Shown here piece after piece: positions 1 through 7,292 of a stretch of 34,612 nucleotides of DNA. The notes beneath the pieces were generated by a model that saw nothing but the letters and a program-made list of their open reading frames with translations, did no database searches and was not told where the DNA came from. Origin of the DNA: Thermoleptolyngbya sp046719575 (GTDB taxonomy: Bacteria > Cyanobacteriota > Cyanobacteriia > Elainellales > Elainellaceae); the NCBI GenBank assembly GCA_046719575.1, contig JBDNCP010000036.1:1-34612 (forward strand), written 5' to 3'. Numbering within the stretch: the first letter of the stretch is position 1; every line of letters begins with the position of its first letter. Position numbers and translations under genes: made by a program.

Positions 1-144
1 GGGTTAACAACTCCCTATGTATGGCAAACTTTTGGAGATTCGATATTAGACCGGGCGAAAAGACTGAGCCACTTGACCCTGGCAGCGGGAGAAGCCACGG
101 GACACCGACACCGGATTGCAGCAGGTGAGGCTGTGGCGGTATAA
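1..144 (+). pseudogene. 3' part of a small conserved protein, probably truncated
   Basis: Frame 1 is open from the left edge to a TAA at 142-144 and encodes 47 residues. It includes the stretch RLSHLTLAAGEATGHRHRI, which resembles a small cyanobacterial/phage protein of about 100 residues whose core reads roughly LTLAEGEVTGHRHRI. From memory, members of that family run on for several dozen residues after this core, whereas here translation stops about seven residues later. The gene may therefore be cut short by a frameshift or early stop. The 5' part lies outside the window. The function of the family is unknown to me. Pseudogene status is inference; a naturally short member is possible. Confidence 0.35.
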
Positions 145-258
145 AAAACATCCAAAATTTCATCGAAACACCCCCCAAATTTCACGGAAGTTTTTCACGG
201 AATCCCCTGGCAAGTGCCTGAATGGATTCAGTGGAGTTCTGTAGAAGCAGGTGCGATC

Positions 259-1197
259 ATGCCTTATCGAAAATCGTCGATCGGGTTTTTGGAGCGAGCT
301 TTGGGACAGGCTTTGGGGCAAATTTTGCGGCGGCGACGCTTCGTGTCCAGCCTGCTAATCGGGTTTTGGGTGGTGCTGGTGATTGGCACGGTGGCGCAGG
401 TGTCGGAAGCGCAGACCAGCATCACACGCGGCACGATCGCCGAAGTGCTGGACGGCAATCAGGTGTTTATTCAAAATCGGCAGGCGCGGGTTAACGATGT
501 AGCCAACCGGGGCCAGCAGGTACGAACGGGTCGCGCCCGCGCCCAGGTCAACTTCAACACGGGAGCCGTGGCGCGGCTGTCAAACAATTCGGTGCTGACG
601 GTGGGGCAGTGTGCCCAGCTTCAGCGCGGCGTGCTGCTGGTGAATGGTGCGGTGAATGGCTGCACCGCCTCTGTAACCGCTGGGGTGCGCGGCACGACCT
701 ACATTTTGGAAGTGAGCGAAGACGGGCGCGAGGAAATCAAGGTGCTGGAGGGTGAGGTCGTGGTTGTCAAGCACGAGTCTGGCTTGATAGAACCTAGGCC
801 AACCAGACTTATAGAAACCCTCCGGTTTCGCGCCAAGCAGCTTTCAATCCCCCGCGTGCCGGGAATGGGGATTCCCTCGACCCGGCCCAGCCCATCGCCC
901 AGCCCATCCCCCTCTCCATCGCCCAGCCCCAGCCCGGTGATGGAGTCCGATGATCCAGGCAATACCGTCGTGCTGTCTGCCGGACAGAAAGTGGCAACCC
1001 GGCGCGGTTCGCCGCTGGGCCCGGTGGAAGACATCTCGATAGAAGAAATCAACGCAATTCTGTCGGGCGATTTGTTTAACGGCTATCTGCAATCGCTGCC
1101 AGGTTACGCCATTATGCAAAGCACGCTCCAGCGAATTTATCCAGGGCTGTCGTTGCCCAGTGTGCCAGGGCTACCCGTGCGGATACCGTTTTTCTAG
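259..1197 (+). CDS. FecR-domain secreted or membrane-anchored protein
   Basis: This 312-residue protein has a basic N-terminus, a hydrophobic segment at about residues 28-47 (signal peptide or anchor) and a FecR-like beta domain at about 55-170 containing the characteristic VRTGRARAQVNF and VRGTTY stretches. A Pro-Ser repeat linker at 209-226 precedes a C-terminal region of about 85 residues. In cyanobacteria such FecR proteins often lie near CHASE2 sensors and DUF928 proteins, and both occur in this window. The role is probably extracytoplasmic, in sensing or envelope function rather than classical iron-citrate signalling, because no sigma factor is nearby. I chose ATG 259 because AGCAGG precedes it; an in-frame ATG at 214 would add 15 residues. 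Codons near residues 173-196 contain a 7-bp inverted repeat and look like a small insertion. Confidence 0.8.
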   Translation: MPYRKSSIGFLERALGQALGQILRRRRFVSSLLIGFWVVLVIGTVAQVSEAQTSITRGTIAEVLDGNQVFIQNRQARVNDVANRGQQVRTGRARAQVNFNTGAVARLSNNSVLTVGQCAQLQRGVLLVNGAVNGCTASVTAGVRGTTYILEVSEDGREEIKVLEGEVVVVKHESGLIEPRPTRLIETLRFRAKQLSIPRVPGMGIPSTRPSPSPSPSPSPSPSPSPVMESDDPGNTVVLSAGQKVATRRGSPLGPVEDISIEEINAILSGDLFNGYLQSLPGYAIMQSTLQRIYPGLSLPSVPGLPVRIPFF

Positions 1198-1207
1198 CGC
1201 TTGATTT

Positions 1208-1567
1208 CTAGCGGTTGACCAGCGCCTTGAGTTCACCCAGGGTGTGGATGTGGTGGGTGGCAAGCTTGCTTTTCTCGACACCGGGGCGGAGGGTCTGGAC
1301 GGTGCAAATGCCGAGGCGATTGCCCGCTGCCAGTTCAGAATCAGGGTTGTCGCCGACCACCAGCACCTCAGCCGGACTGAGGCAATGGGCGTTCAAAATG
1401 GTTTGACAAGCCGCTTCCAGCCTGTCGTCGGGTAGCGTTCCCCGGTTAGCCCGGCGAATCGCGTCAAACACGGGTTCCAGCAGGCAGACTCCGGGTTCGT
1501 CTGCCGCACTCAGGCAGTTGTCTAGGTCAAAAATGATGGCTTTGATCATGGCCTGATCTTCTGGCAT
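1208..1567 (-). CDS. HAD-family phosphatase with internal deletion
   Basis: The protein has 119 residues. The N-terminus carries HAD motif I (FDLDNCLS, residues 13-20, nucleophile D14 and D16) and the C-terminal half carries motif IV (GDNPDSELAAG, 72-82). Normal members of this family are about 220-240 residues. Here the cap region, motif II (Ser/Thr) and motif III (Lys) are missing, and the text jumps from LEAAC directly to QTILNAHCLSPAEVLVVGDN. This looks like an in-frame internal deletion of roughly 100 codons, so phosphatase activity is doubtful. The reading frame is intact on both sides of the junction, so it may still be translated. ATG 1549 (MIKAIIFDL) is an equally good start. It lies convergent with the FecR gene, with only 10 bp between the stops. 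Confidence 0.7.
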   Translation of the reverse strand: MPEDQAMIKAIIFDLDNCLSAADEPGVCLLEPVFDAIRRANRGTLPDDRLEAACQTILNAHCLSPAEVLVVGDNPDSELAAGNRLGICTVQTLRPGVEKSKLATHHIHTLGELKALVNR

Positions 1568-1692
1568 CGCTTGAGATTCGGACGGTTTGCTCTAACAGGT
1601 TTGCCCCCACAGGTTCGCGCTGATGCTCGTTCCCGCTGATGCGCTCTGCATCGTTCTCATCTTACTCATCTTAGAAGTAGGGGTTCTTTACC

Positions 1693-3714
1693 ATGCTGCA
1701 AAAGTTGCGCCGACCAAAACCCGCCCCCACGCCTCGCCCGACGGCAGCCCCGACCAAGCGAAGAGAATTGGGGCGATCGCCCTGGCAAATTCTGGGCTAT
1801 GGGCTGATCGGCGTGTGGGCGGCAGCGGGGGCGATCGCCACGGGCATTGACCTGGGCACGGTGCAGTGGATGGAGCGACAGGCGCAGGTGCTATTCTTCC
1901 GGCTGCGGGGGCCGGTAGAGCCACCCGCCAATGTGGTGATTTTGGCAATTGACCAGGAATCGCTAGCGCGGGGTGCAGACTTTCAGGCCGATCCCGACCG
2001 CTATCCCGAACTGGCTCCGCTAGAAGTATGGCCGTGGCGGCGGGCGGCCTATGCCCAGGCGATCGCCCGCCTGCTAGACAGCGGCGCACGAACGGTGGCC
2101 GTCGATCTGGTGCTGACGGACCCCAGCCTGTATGGCCCAGCGGACGATCGCCAGCTTGCTGAGGCACTCCGGCAGCATCCGGGCAGAGCCGTGCTGGCAG
2201 CAAACTACGAAGTGTTTGGCACGCCCGACGGCGGAGAGCAGAGCCAGATCGTCATGCCCAATCCGGAGTTTGGCGCGGCCACAGAGCAAATCGGGCTGAT
2301 CAACTTTTTGCGCGATGCCGACCAGCGGGTGTATCAGCTTTCGGACAATCTGATTGCCGAGGTGTTGCAGCCGCAGGGCATGGGCGTGGGGCTGGATTCC
2401 TTTGCAGTGGCGACGCTGCGGGCGGCGCGGCTGCCCATTCCAGCGGTGACCACGGGCAATATCTTCTACTATGGCCCGCCCACCACGTTTCGCCGTGTCC
2501 CCTTTTGGCACATCCTCGACCCGACAAACTGGGCTGTCCACCAGCGCGAGGGCACCTTTCAGGACGCGATCGTGCTGATTGGGCCCTTGTCGAACGATAT
2601 CGGCAACGACTTCATTCCCACGCCCTTTTCAGAAACGATGCCAGGGGTGGAGATTCACGCCAATGCGATCGCCACGCTGATGCAAAACCGGGTGATCCAA
2701 AACGCGCTGCCGACCGCAGCAAGGCGCGGCTGGTTTGTGCTGGCGCTGGTGAGCAGCGGCGGGCTGGCGCTGATGGCGCTGGGGCGGCGGCCGGTCATGC
2801 AGATGAGTCTGGCAGTGGGGGCGATCGCCCTCTGGGGCACGATGGGCTATTTCAGCTTCACTGCAAGACAGCAGATTTGGCCCGTAGCCGTGCCCTGTTT
2901 AGGACTCTTCCTCAGCGGCGCAACCTGCCTCACCACAGGCACCATTCATACCCAACTCGAACGCCGTCGCCTGCGAAGTACCCTGGAACGCTATGTCGCC
3001 GCGCCCATCGTGCAGGAAATCTTGACGCACCACTCCCGCGAGTTTCAGTCGCTCTTGAAAGGACGGCGAGTGCAGGCGGCGGTCATGTTTTGCGACATTC
3101 GCAGCTTCACCACATTGTCGCTAGAGCTAGAGCCGGAGGCGCTACTAGAACAGCTCAACGAATACCTAAACGCAATGGTCGAAGCCATTCTGGCCGCAGG
3201 CGGCACGATCGACAAATTCATCGGCGACGCGATCATGGCGGAATTTGGCTCGCCCATTTCCCACGGCGCAGAAACCGACGCGCTGAACGCGATTCGGGCG
3301 GCGCTGGCCATGCGGCGATCGCTCTCCGCCCTGCAAGCCCAGTGGCAGCACGCCGGCAAGCCGATCCTGTTCAACGGCATCGGGATTAACTTTGGCGAGG
3401 CGATCGCCGGAGACATCGGCTCCGTCCGCCGCCGCGAATTCGCCCTGATCGGCGATGCCGTCAACATTGCCAGCCGCGTCGAGGCCCTCACCCGAAACTT
3501 CTGGACCGACATCCTGATCACCGACTCGCTCTATGCCCTGGTGCAAGACCAAGTGGAAGTCGTCCCCATCGGCGCACAAGAACTCAAAGGACGCAAAGAC
3601 GAAAAGGTAACGCTCTACAGCCTGGTCGGTTTCAAAGGCGACGACCCGACGCTATACCACACCGTTCACGAACGGCTACGGGCGTTTAAGGGGTTTGAGG
3701 AAATGCGGAGGTGA
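1693..3714 (+). CDS. CHASE2-domain class III adenylate/guanylate cyclase
   Basis: This 673-residue membrane sensor makes a cyclic nucleotide. After a basic proline-rich start there is a membrane segment (about 31-53), an extracytoplasmic CHASE2 domain (about 60-330), three closely spaced membrane segments (about 346-364, 371-389, 394-414) and a cytoplasmic class III cyclase domain (about 455-645). Metal-binding aspartates are D468 (FCDIRSFT) and D512 (GDAIMAEF). The purine-contacting lysine is K508, and transition-state residues N591 and R595 sit in VNIASR. The second purine-specifying position, normally Asp or Thr, is alanine (A584 in EFALIG), so ATP versus GTP preference cannot be read from sequence. 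This architecture is frequent in cyanobacteria. A weak ribosome site (AAGTAGGGG) precedes ATG 1693. Confidence 0.93.
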   Translation: MLQKLRRPKPAPTPRPTAAPTKRRELGRSPWQILGYGLIGVWAAAGAIATGIDLGTVQWMERQAQVLFFRLRGPVEPPANVVILAIDQESLARGADFQADPDRYPELAPLEVWPWRRAAYAQAIARLLDSGARTVAVDLVLTDPSLYGPADDRQLAEALRQHPGRAVLAANYEVFGTPDGGEQSQIVMPNPEFGAATEQIGLINFLRDADQRVYQLSDNLIAEVLQPQGMGVGLDSFAVATLRAARLPIPAVTTGNIFYYGPPTTFRRVPFWHILDPTNWAVHQREGTFQDAIVLIGPLSNDIGNDFIPTPFSETMPGVEIHANAIATLMQNRVIQNALPTAARRGWFVLALVSSGGLALMALGRRPVMQMSLAVGAIALWGTMGYFSFTARQQIWPVAVPCLGLFLSGATCLTTGTIHTQLERRRLRSTLERYVAAPIVQEILTHHSREFQSLLKGRRVQAAVMFCDIRSFTTLSLELEPEALLEQLNEYLNAMVEAILAAGGTIDKFIGDAIMAEFGSPISHGAETDALNAIRAALAMRRSLSALQAQWQHAGKPILFNGIGINFGEAIAGDIGSVRRREFALIGDAVNIASRVEALTRNFWTDILITDSLYALVQDQVEVVPIGAQELKGRKDEKVTLYSLVGFKGDDPTLYHTVHERLRAFKGFEEMRR

Positions 3715-3751
3715 GAAGAAGCGGAGGCAATGGGGGATGATGAGATGATGG

Positions 3752-3858
3752 GAAAAACAAAAAACGAAGAACGAAAAACGAAAAACGAAAACCTGCTCTT
3801 CCCTCTTCGTTCTTCCCTCTTCGTTCTTCTCTCTTCTCTCTTCTCTCTTCCCTCTTTC
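3752..3858. repeat. Heptanucleotide tandem repeats with inverted arms
   Basis: The left half is purine-rich with a 7-nt period (ACGAAAA units). The right half is its pyrimidine counterpart, with 14-nt units (TTCCCTCTTCGTTC) followed by TTCTCTC units. The arm GAAGAACGAA (3766-3775) is the exact reverse complement of TTCGTTCTTC at 3806-3815 and again at 3820-3829, so RNA hairpins are possible. It resembles the STRR heptamer repeats known in filamentous cyanobacteria. It fills the whole gap between the cyclase stop and the next start codon. Confidence 0.85.
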
Positions 3859-3863
3859 CCCCA

Positions 3864-4814
3864 ATGCCTTCCCAAAAGCTCCGCCCCAAAGACTTCTTCC
3901 GCTGGGTCATCTTCGGCGGGGCGCTGTTCTTTTTGGCGCAGGCGGTGCAGCGGCACTGGGCGGAGGTGGCGCAGATTCGGATCGAGGCGGCGGGCTGGGG
4001 ACTGCTGGCGATCGCCCTGCTGATCACGCTGATCGCGCACATCTGGACGGGCTGGGTCTGGGGCTGGATTTTGGGCGATTTGAGCCAGATTGTTCCGCCG
4101 CTGTGGGCCACGCGCACTTATCTGAAAACTAACATTGCCAAATATCTGCCGGGGAATGTCTGGCATCTCTATGGGCGGGTGGTCGCGTCGCAGGAGCGCG
4201 GCATTCCCCTGGGTGCGGCGACGCTGAGCGTGCTGTTGGAACCGCTGCTGATGGCGGCGGCGGCGCTGATGCTGGGGCTGCTGGGGATTCGTCAGGTGAA
4301 CTGGGGATTGCAGGCGCTAAGTCTGGCGATCGCCCTGGCAGGCGTGCATCCCCGCGTGCTGAATCCGGCGCTAGGGCTGCTGCGGCGGCTAAAGGGCAAT
4401 GGCAAGCCACCAGTGAACCCAGACGCAGACCGGGCGATCGCCGCGCCAACCAAGCCCCATACTTGGCAAATCAAACGCTATCCCCTGCGGCCGCTGCTGG
4501 GCGAGCTTGGGTTTGTGCTGCTGCGGGGTCTGGGCTTTGTGGCGATCGCCCTAGCATTCCAGCCTGTTGCGCTAGACCAATGGCTGCCGCTGATCAGCGG
4601 GTTCAGCTTTGCCTGGCTGCTGGGGCTGGTAATTCCCGGCGCACCAGGCGGCATTGGCGTGTTTGAGGCAACGGCGATCGCCCTGCTCGGCGGCCAGCTT
4701 GCGCCTGCTATTTTGCTCAGCGTGGTCGCCTGCTATCGGCTGATCAGCACCCTGGCGGAGGCGATCGGCGCAGCGCTGGCCTGGCGAGAGTTGGGGATTC
4801 GGAGTCAGCAATGA
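3864..4814 (+). CDS. YbhN/UPF0104-like integral membrane protein (flippase-like domain)
   Basis: This 316-residue polytopic protein belongs to the lysylphosphatidylglycerol synthase transmembrane region / UPF0104 family. Recognisable stretches are KTNIAKYLPGNVWHLYGR (about residues 88-105), the hydrophobic helices around it, and GLVIPGAPGGIGVFEA (about 254-269), which is the family's most conserved block. Family members are proposed to move or modify lipid-linked substrates in the membrane; no specific substrate can be read here. ATG 3864 is placed directly after the heptamer repeat block and has no Shine-Dalgarno sequence. Being only about 150 bp downstream of the cyclase gene it could be cotranscribed, but the repeat hairpins between them may interrupt that. 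Confidence 0.8.
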   Translation: MPSQKLRPKDFFRWVIFGGALFFLAQAVQRHWAEVAQIRIEAAGWGLLAIALLITLIAHIWTGWVWGWILGDLSQIVPPLWATRTYLKTNIAKYLPGNVWHLYGRVVASQERGIPLGAATLSVLLEPLLMAAAALMLGLLGIRQVNWGLQALSLAIALAGVHPRVLNPALGLLRRLKGNGKPPVNPDADRAIAAPTKPHTWQIKRYPLRPLLGELGFVLLRGLGFVAIALAFQPVALDQWLPLISGFSFAWLLGLVIPGAPGGIGVFEATAIALLGGQLAPAILLSVVACYRLISTLAEAIGAALAWRELGIRSQQ

Positions 4815-4860
4815 AGGCAGCTTAGAAAAGCCTGCGGCGGCTGGACGGAACCTAGGCGGG

Positions 4861-5316
4861 CTATCGGCAGGGACGACCCTGGGCATCCAGCACTACGCAC
4901 CGGCCGTTGTTGACGCTAATGCGGCTGTTAGCACCCGCCGTGTCATAAATGGGGATGACGGGTGTGAAGTACGGCTCTTCTTCAATATCTGTTGCCGAAA
5001 GCTGCTCGTCATTTAGAAACAGGCTTGGGCCGCGGCTGGCCGGAGCCGTGCTACCGCCATTGCTACTGCCATTGTTGAGGGCGGGCGGTTGGGACGCTGG
5101 ATTGACTGGATTGGGCGCACCAGTGGAAGGGTTGCCCGTTGCCGCCGGGGGACGAGTCGAGTTGCCACACAGTCGATTGAGGTCTAGCACCTGTCCGCTG
5201 CTGGTTTCCATGTAGCAAGACAGGTCGCGGCTATCGAGCGGATTGCTGAGGGTGACTTGGGGAAGGGCGGCGATCGCCACACAGCCAGACAGCGCCAACA
5301 GAATGTATTTCAGCAT
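4861..5316 (-). CDS. Small secreted protein with CYMETSSGQVLDLNRLCG motif
   Basis: This 151-residue protein starts with a hydrophobic signal segment (residues 1-24). A lipobox-like LSGC occurs at 9-12, but the residues after it stay hydrophobic, so cleavage by ordinary signal peptidase near SNP is as likely. The mature part begins with a block containing two cysteines in the pattern CYMxTSSGxVxDLxxLCG, which I recognise from many small exported cyanobacterial proteins of unknown function. A Pro/Asn/Ser-rich linker (about 52-92) follows, then a C-terminal block with the cysteine pair CVV...PCR. The four cysteines may form disulfides in the periplasm. It is convergent with the YbhN-like gene (46 bp between stops). 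Confidence 0.7.
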   Translation of the reverse strand: MLKYILLALSGCVAIAALPQVTLSNPLDSRDLSCYMETSSGQVLDLNRLCGNSTRPPAATGNPSTGAPNPVNPASQPPALNNGSSNGGSTAPASRGPSLFLNDEQLSATDIEEEPYFTPVIPIYDTAGANSRISVNNGRCVVLDAQGRPCR

Positions 5317-5466
5317 AGAGGTTGCTCAGAATTTACTCACGATTAGATTCAGGTCACGGTCTTGAAAATCAAGTCGAAACAGTCGTCGAAACAGTCTAGG
5401 AAAATCGGCATTCTAGGATCGCTAATCGAACATTCGCAATCGACAATTCGCCATCGACAATCGACC

Positions 5467-7230
5467 TCACAGGGATAGCTGCATGACCGCTTTGATCGAA
5501 ATCCCTGCGCCCAGCAGTGTGATGCCCGCAGCACTGACCAGCGGTAAGATGCGCGTCCATCGCTGGGGCGTGGGCACTCGCCGAAACCAATGCTTGGCTC
5601 GCACCAGCAGTAGCCCCAACCCCGTTAGCACGCCCGCCAGCCCCAGGCTAAAGGCCAACACCAGCAGCAGCCCAAAGCCCGTCTTGCCAAGGGCGATCGC
5701 ACTCAGCAGTAGCACCAGCGCTGCCGGACAGGGCACCAGTCCCCCCGAAACGCCCAGCGCCATCAGGCTACGCCAAGTCACGGGTTTCCCATCTGCATCG
5801 GGCAGCAAATGAGAATGGCCGTGGGAATAGCTATGGGAATGGCTATGGAGGTCTTTGTGAGAATGCTGATGTACATGGTTATGAGAGTCTCTATAAGAGT
5901 CTCTGGGAGAATGACTGTGAGAATCCTTATGAGAATTGTCGCCAGAATGCTCACGAAAACTCTGACTAGAATCCCCATGAGAATGCCCAGCAAGAGGATG
6001 ATGGGAGCTTCCAAAGCCGTTTTGAGAAGCGAGATGGGAATGCCCAGAAGAATCACAATGCACAAACACATCAGTGTCTTTTTGCAAACTATAAGAACCG
6101 TGAGCGGAAACCCATGCGTCCGCGTGATCCGGCTGATTCGGATGGTGATGGTGAACTTCTGAATGACCTGGCTTGAGATATGCGGGATTAGCCTTTTCAG
6201 AAGGCGAGTGGGAATGGCTATGAGACGACAGTTCGGAAGGCACTCTGGAATGTGAATGCTGATGGACTGATCCCTGCTGATGCGAATGAGGTTTTGAACG
6301 CAGCCGATGACGCAGCAAATTCAGCCCAATCCCAATCACCATCACGCCCGAAGCCAGACTCAGCCAGGGATAGAGTTGCTCTGGCAGCACAGACTGAGCT
6401 GCGAATAGTGTCACCAGTCCCAGCGCAAACACGCCGAAGGTGTGGGTAATCGTCGTCGTTAAGGCGAGGAATAGCGCGTGTTTGGGCGTGGCGCGTTCGC
6501 CCACCAGATAAGCGCCGACGACCGTTTTGCCGTGTCCCGGTGACATAGAGTGAACTGCGCCCCAGAGAAACGCTCCGGCGATCGCCAGCAGCAGTTCCCC
6601 TGTGCCCAGTCCGGGCAGACCCGGCGCAAGTGCCAGCGTTCGTTGCGTGGGGGTAAACAGAAACGTCCGCAGCCGCCCGTTTTGCAGAATTGTGGTCAGA
6701 CAGCTTGCTGTGGGCACATCGGGCAAAAACAAGCCGTAGTGAATCTGCACCCCTTGAACGGGCTGGGGCCAGGCAAAAATAAGACGCAGCGTGCTGTGGG
6801 TGTTGTTGGGCGCAATGCGGACGCTGTTGGGCACAGGCGCATTTGCATCCAGTGGCTCTAGAGTGAGCGCACCGGGGCGGCGATCGCCGTCAAACATCTG
6901 AATCTGGCTGCTGAGAAACGCCTGTAGCGCGGGGGCGTGGTCGCGGACTTCCTGGGGAGAAAGTTGACCACTGCGATCGCCATCGGCAAATGCCGTGAGG
7001 CCAGTCGGATAGGTGAGCGTCATTTCCACAGCGGAGTCTGCCACGCGCACTTCCGCAACGGATAAATCTGCCCAGTGGGCCTGTCCGGGAGCCGCCAGCC
7101 CCAGCCAAAGCAGCACTGTGCCTACTCCAGAGAACAGCATCCAGCACAGGTATCGACCGGGTTTACGCATGACTTTATACATAGATTGATGCATAGACTG
7201 ATGCATGGATTGATGCATGGCTTGGTACAT
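5467..7230 (-). CDS. NicO/RcnA-type nickel-cobalt exporter with His-rich loop
   Basis: The protein has 587 residues counted from the first Met. A signal or anchor segment (about 26-46) leads to a soluble extracytoplasmic domain (about 50-200) with an EF-hand-like loop (DGDRSGQLSPQE, 83-94). The NicO domain follows, with membrane helices at about 208-228, 250-276 and 286-306, SMSPGHGKTVVGAYLVG (228-244) and ITHTFG (261-266). A cytoplasmic loop of about 165 residues (308-475) contains about 38 histidines, and helices resume with GGLVPCPAALVLLLSAI (496-512). His-rich loops in this family bind Ni/Co or Zn, and RcnA-like members export metal. The start is uncertain: Met occurs at residues 1, 5, 9, 13, 17 and 21 because of a 12-bp DNA repeat. 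M21 (7170) gives a normal signal peptide. Last gene of a probable three-gene operon. Confidence 0.85.
   Translation of the reverse strand: MYQAMHQSMHQSMHQSMYKVMRKPGRYLCWMLFSGVGTVLLWLGLAAPGQAHWADLSVAEVRVADSAVEMTLTYPTGLTAFADGDRSGQLSPQEVRDHAPALQAFLSSQIQMFDGDRRPGALTLEPLDANAPVPNSVRIAPNNTHSTLRLIFAWPQPVQGVQIHYGLFLPDVPTASCLTTILQNGRLRTFLFTPTQRTLALAPGLPGLGTGELLLAIAGAFLWGAVHSMSPGHGKTVVGAYLVGERATPKHALFLALTTTITHTFGVFALGLVTLFAAQSVLPEQLYPWLSLASGVMVIGIGLNLLRHRLRSKPHSHQQGSVHQHSHSRVPSELSSHSHSHSPSEKANPAYLKPGHSEVHHHHPNQPDHADAWVSAHGSYSLQKDTDVFVHCDSSGHSHLASQNGFGSSHHPLAGHSHGDSSQSFREHSGDNSHKDSHSHSPRDSYRDSHNHVHQHSHKDLHSHSHSYSHGHSHLLPDADGKPVTWRSLMALGVSGGLVPCPAALVLLLSAIALGKTGFGLLLVLAFSLGLAGVLTGLGLLLVRAKHWFRRVPTPQRWTRILPLVSAAGITLLGAGISIKAVMQLSL
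7171..7230 (-). repeat. 12-bp tandem repeat giving six in-frame ATG codons
   Basis: On the minus strand the unit reads roughly ATGCATCAATCC and is repeated with slight variation. ATG codons fall at 7230, 7218, 7206, 7194, 7182 and 7170, all in the reading frame of the metal exporter. A 12-bp unit is a multiple of three, so copy-number changes keep the frame. No Shine-Dalgarno sequence singles out one of them. Confidence 0.85.
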
Positions 7231-7292
7231 GGCTTCATGCAGGAGAAAGGGAACGAAGCTGAGTCAAAAAGATGGACGGTGGAATCATCTGG

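Noticed and set aside
776..809. 7-bp inverted repeat (AGTCTGG/CCAGACT) inside the FecR gene as a mobile insert
   Set aside because: The arms are short and the intervening sequence shows no second stem, so an insertion cannot be distinguished from ordinary codons.
4869..4899. Lipoprotein assignment for the small secreted protein at 4861-5316
   Set aside because: LSGC fits the lipobox, but the residues after the Cys remain hydrophobic, so I left both signal types open.
5809..6162. Plus-strand open frame opposite the His-rich loop
   Set aside because: It mirrors the repetitive SHSH codons of the metal exporter; its Met/Arg-rich translation has no protein-like character.
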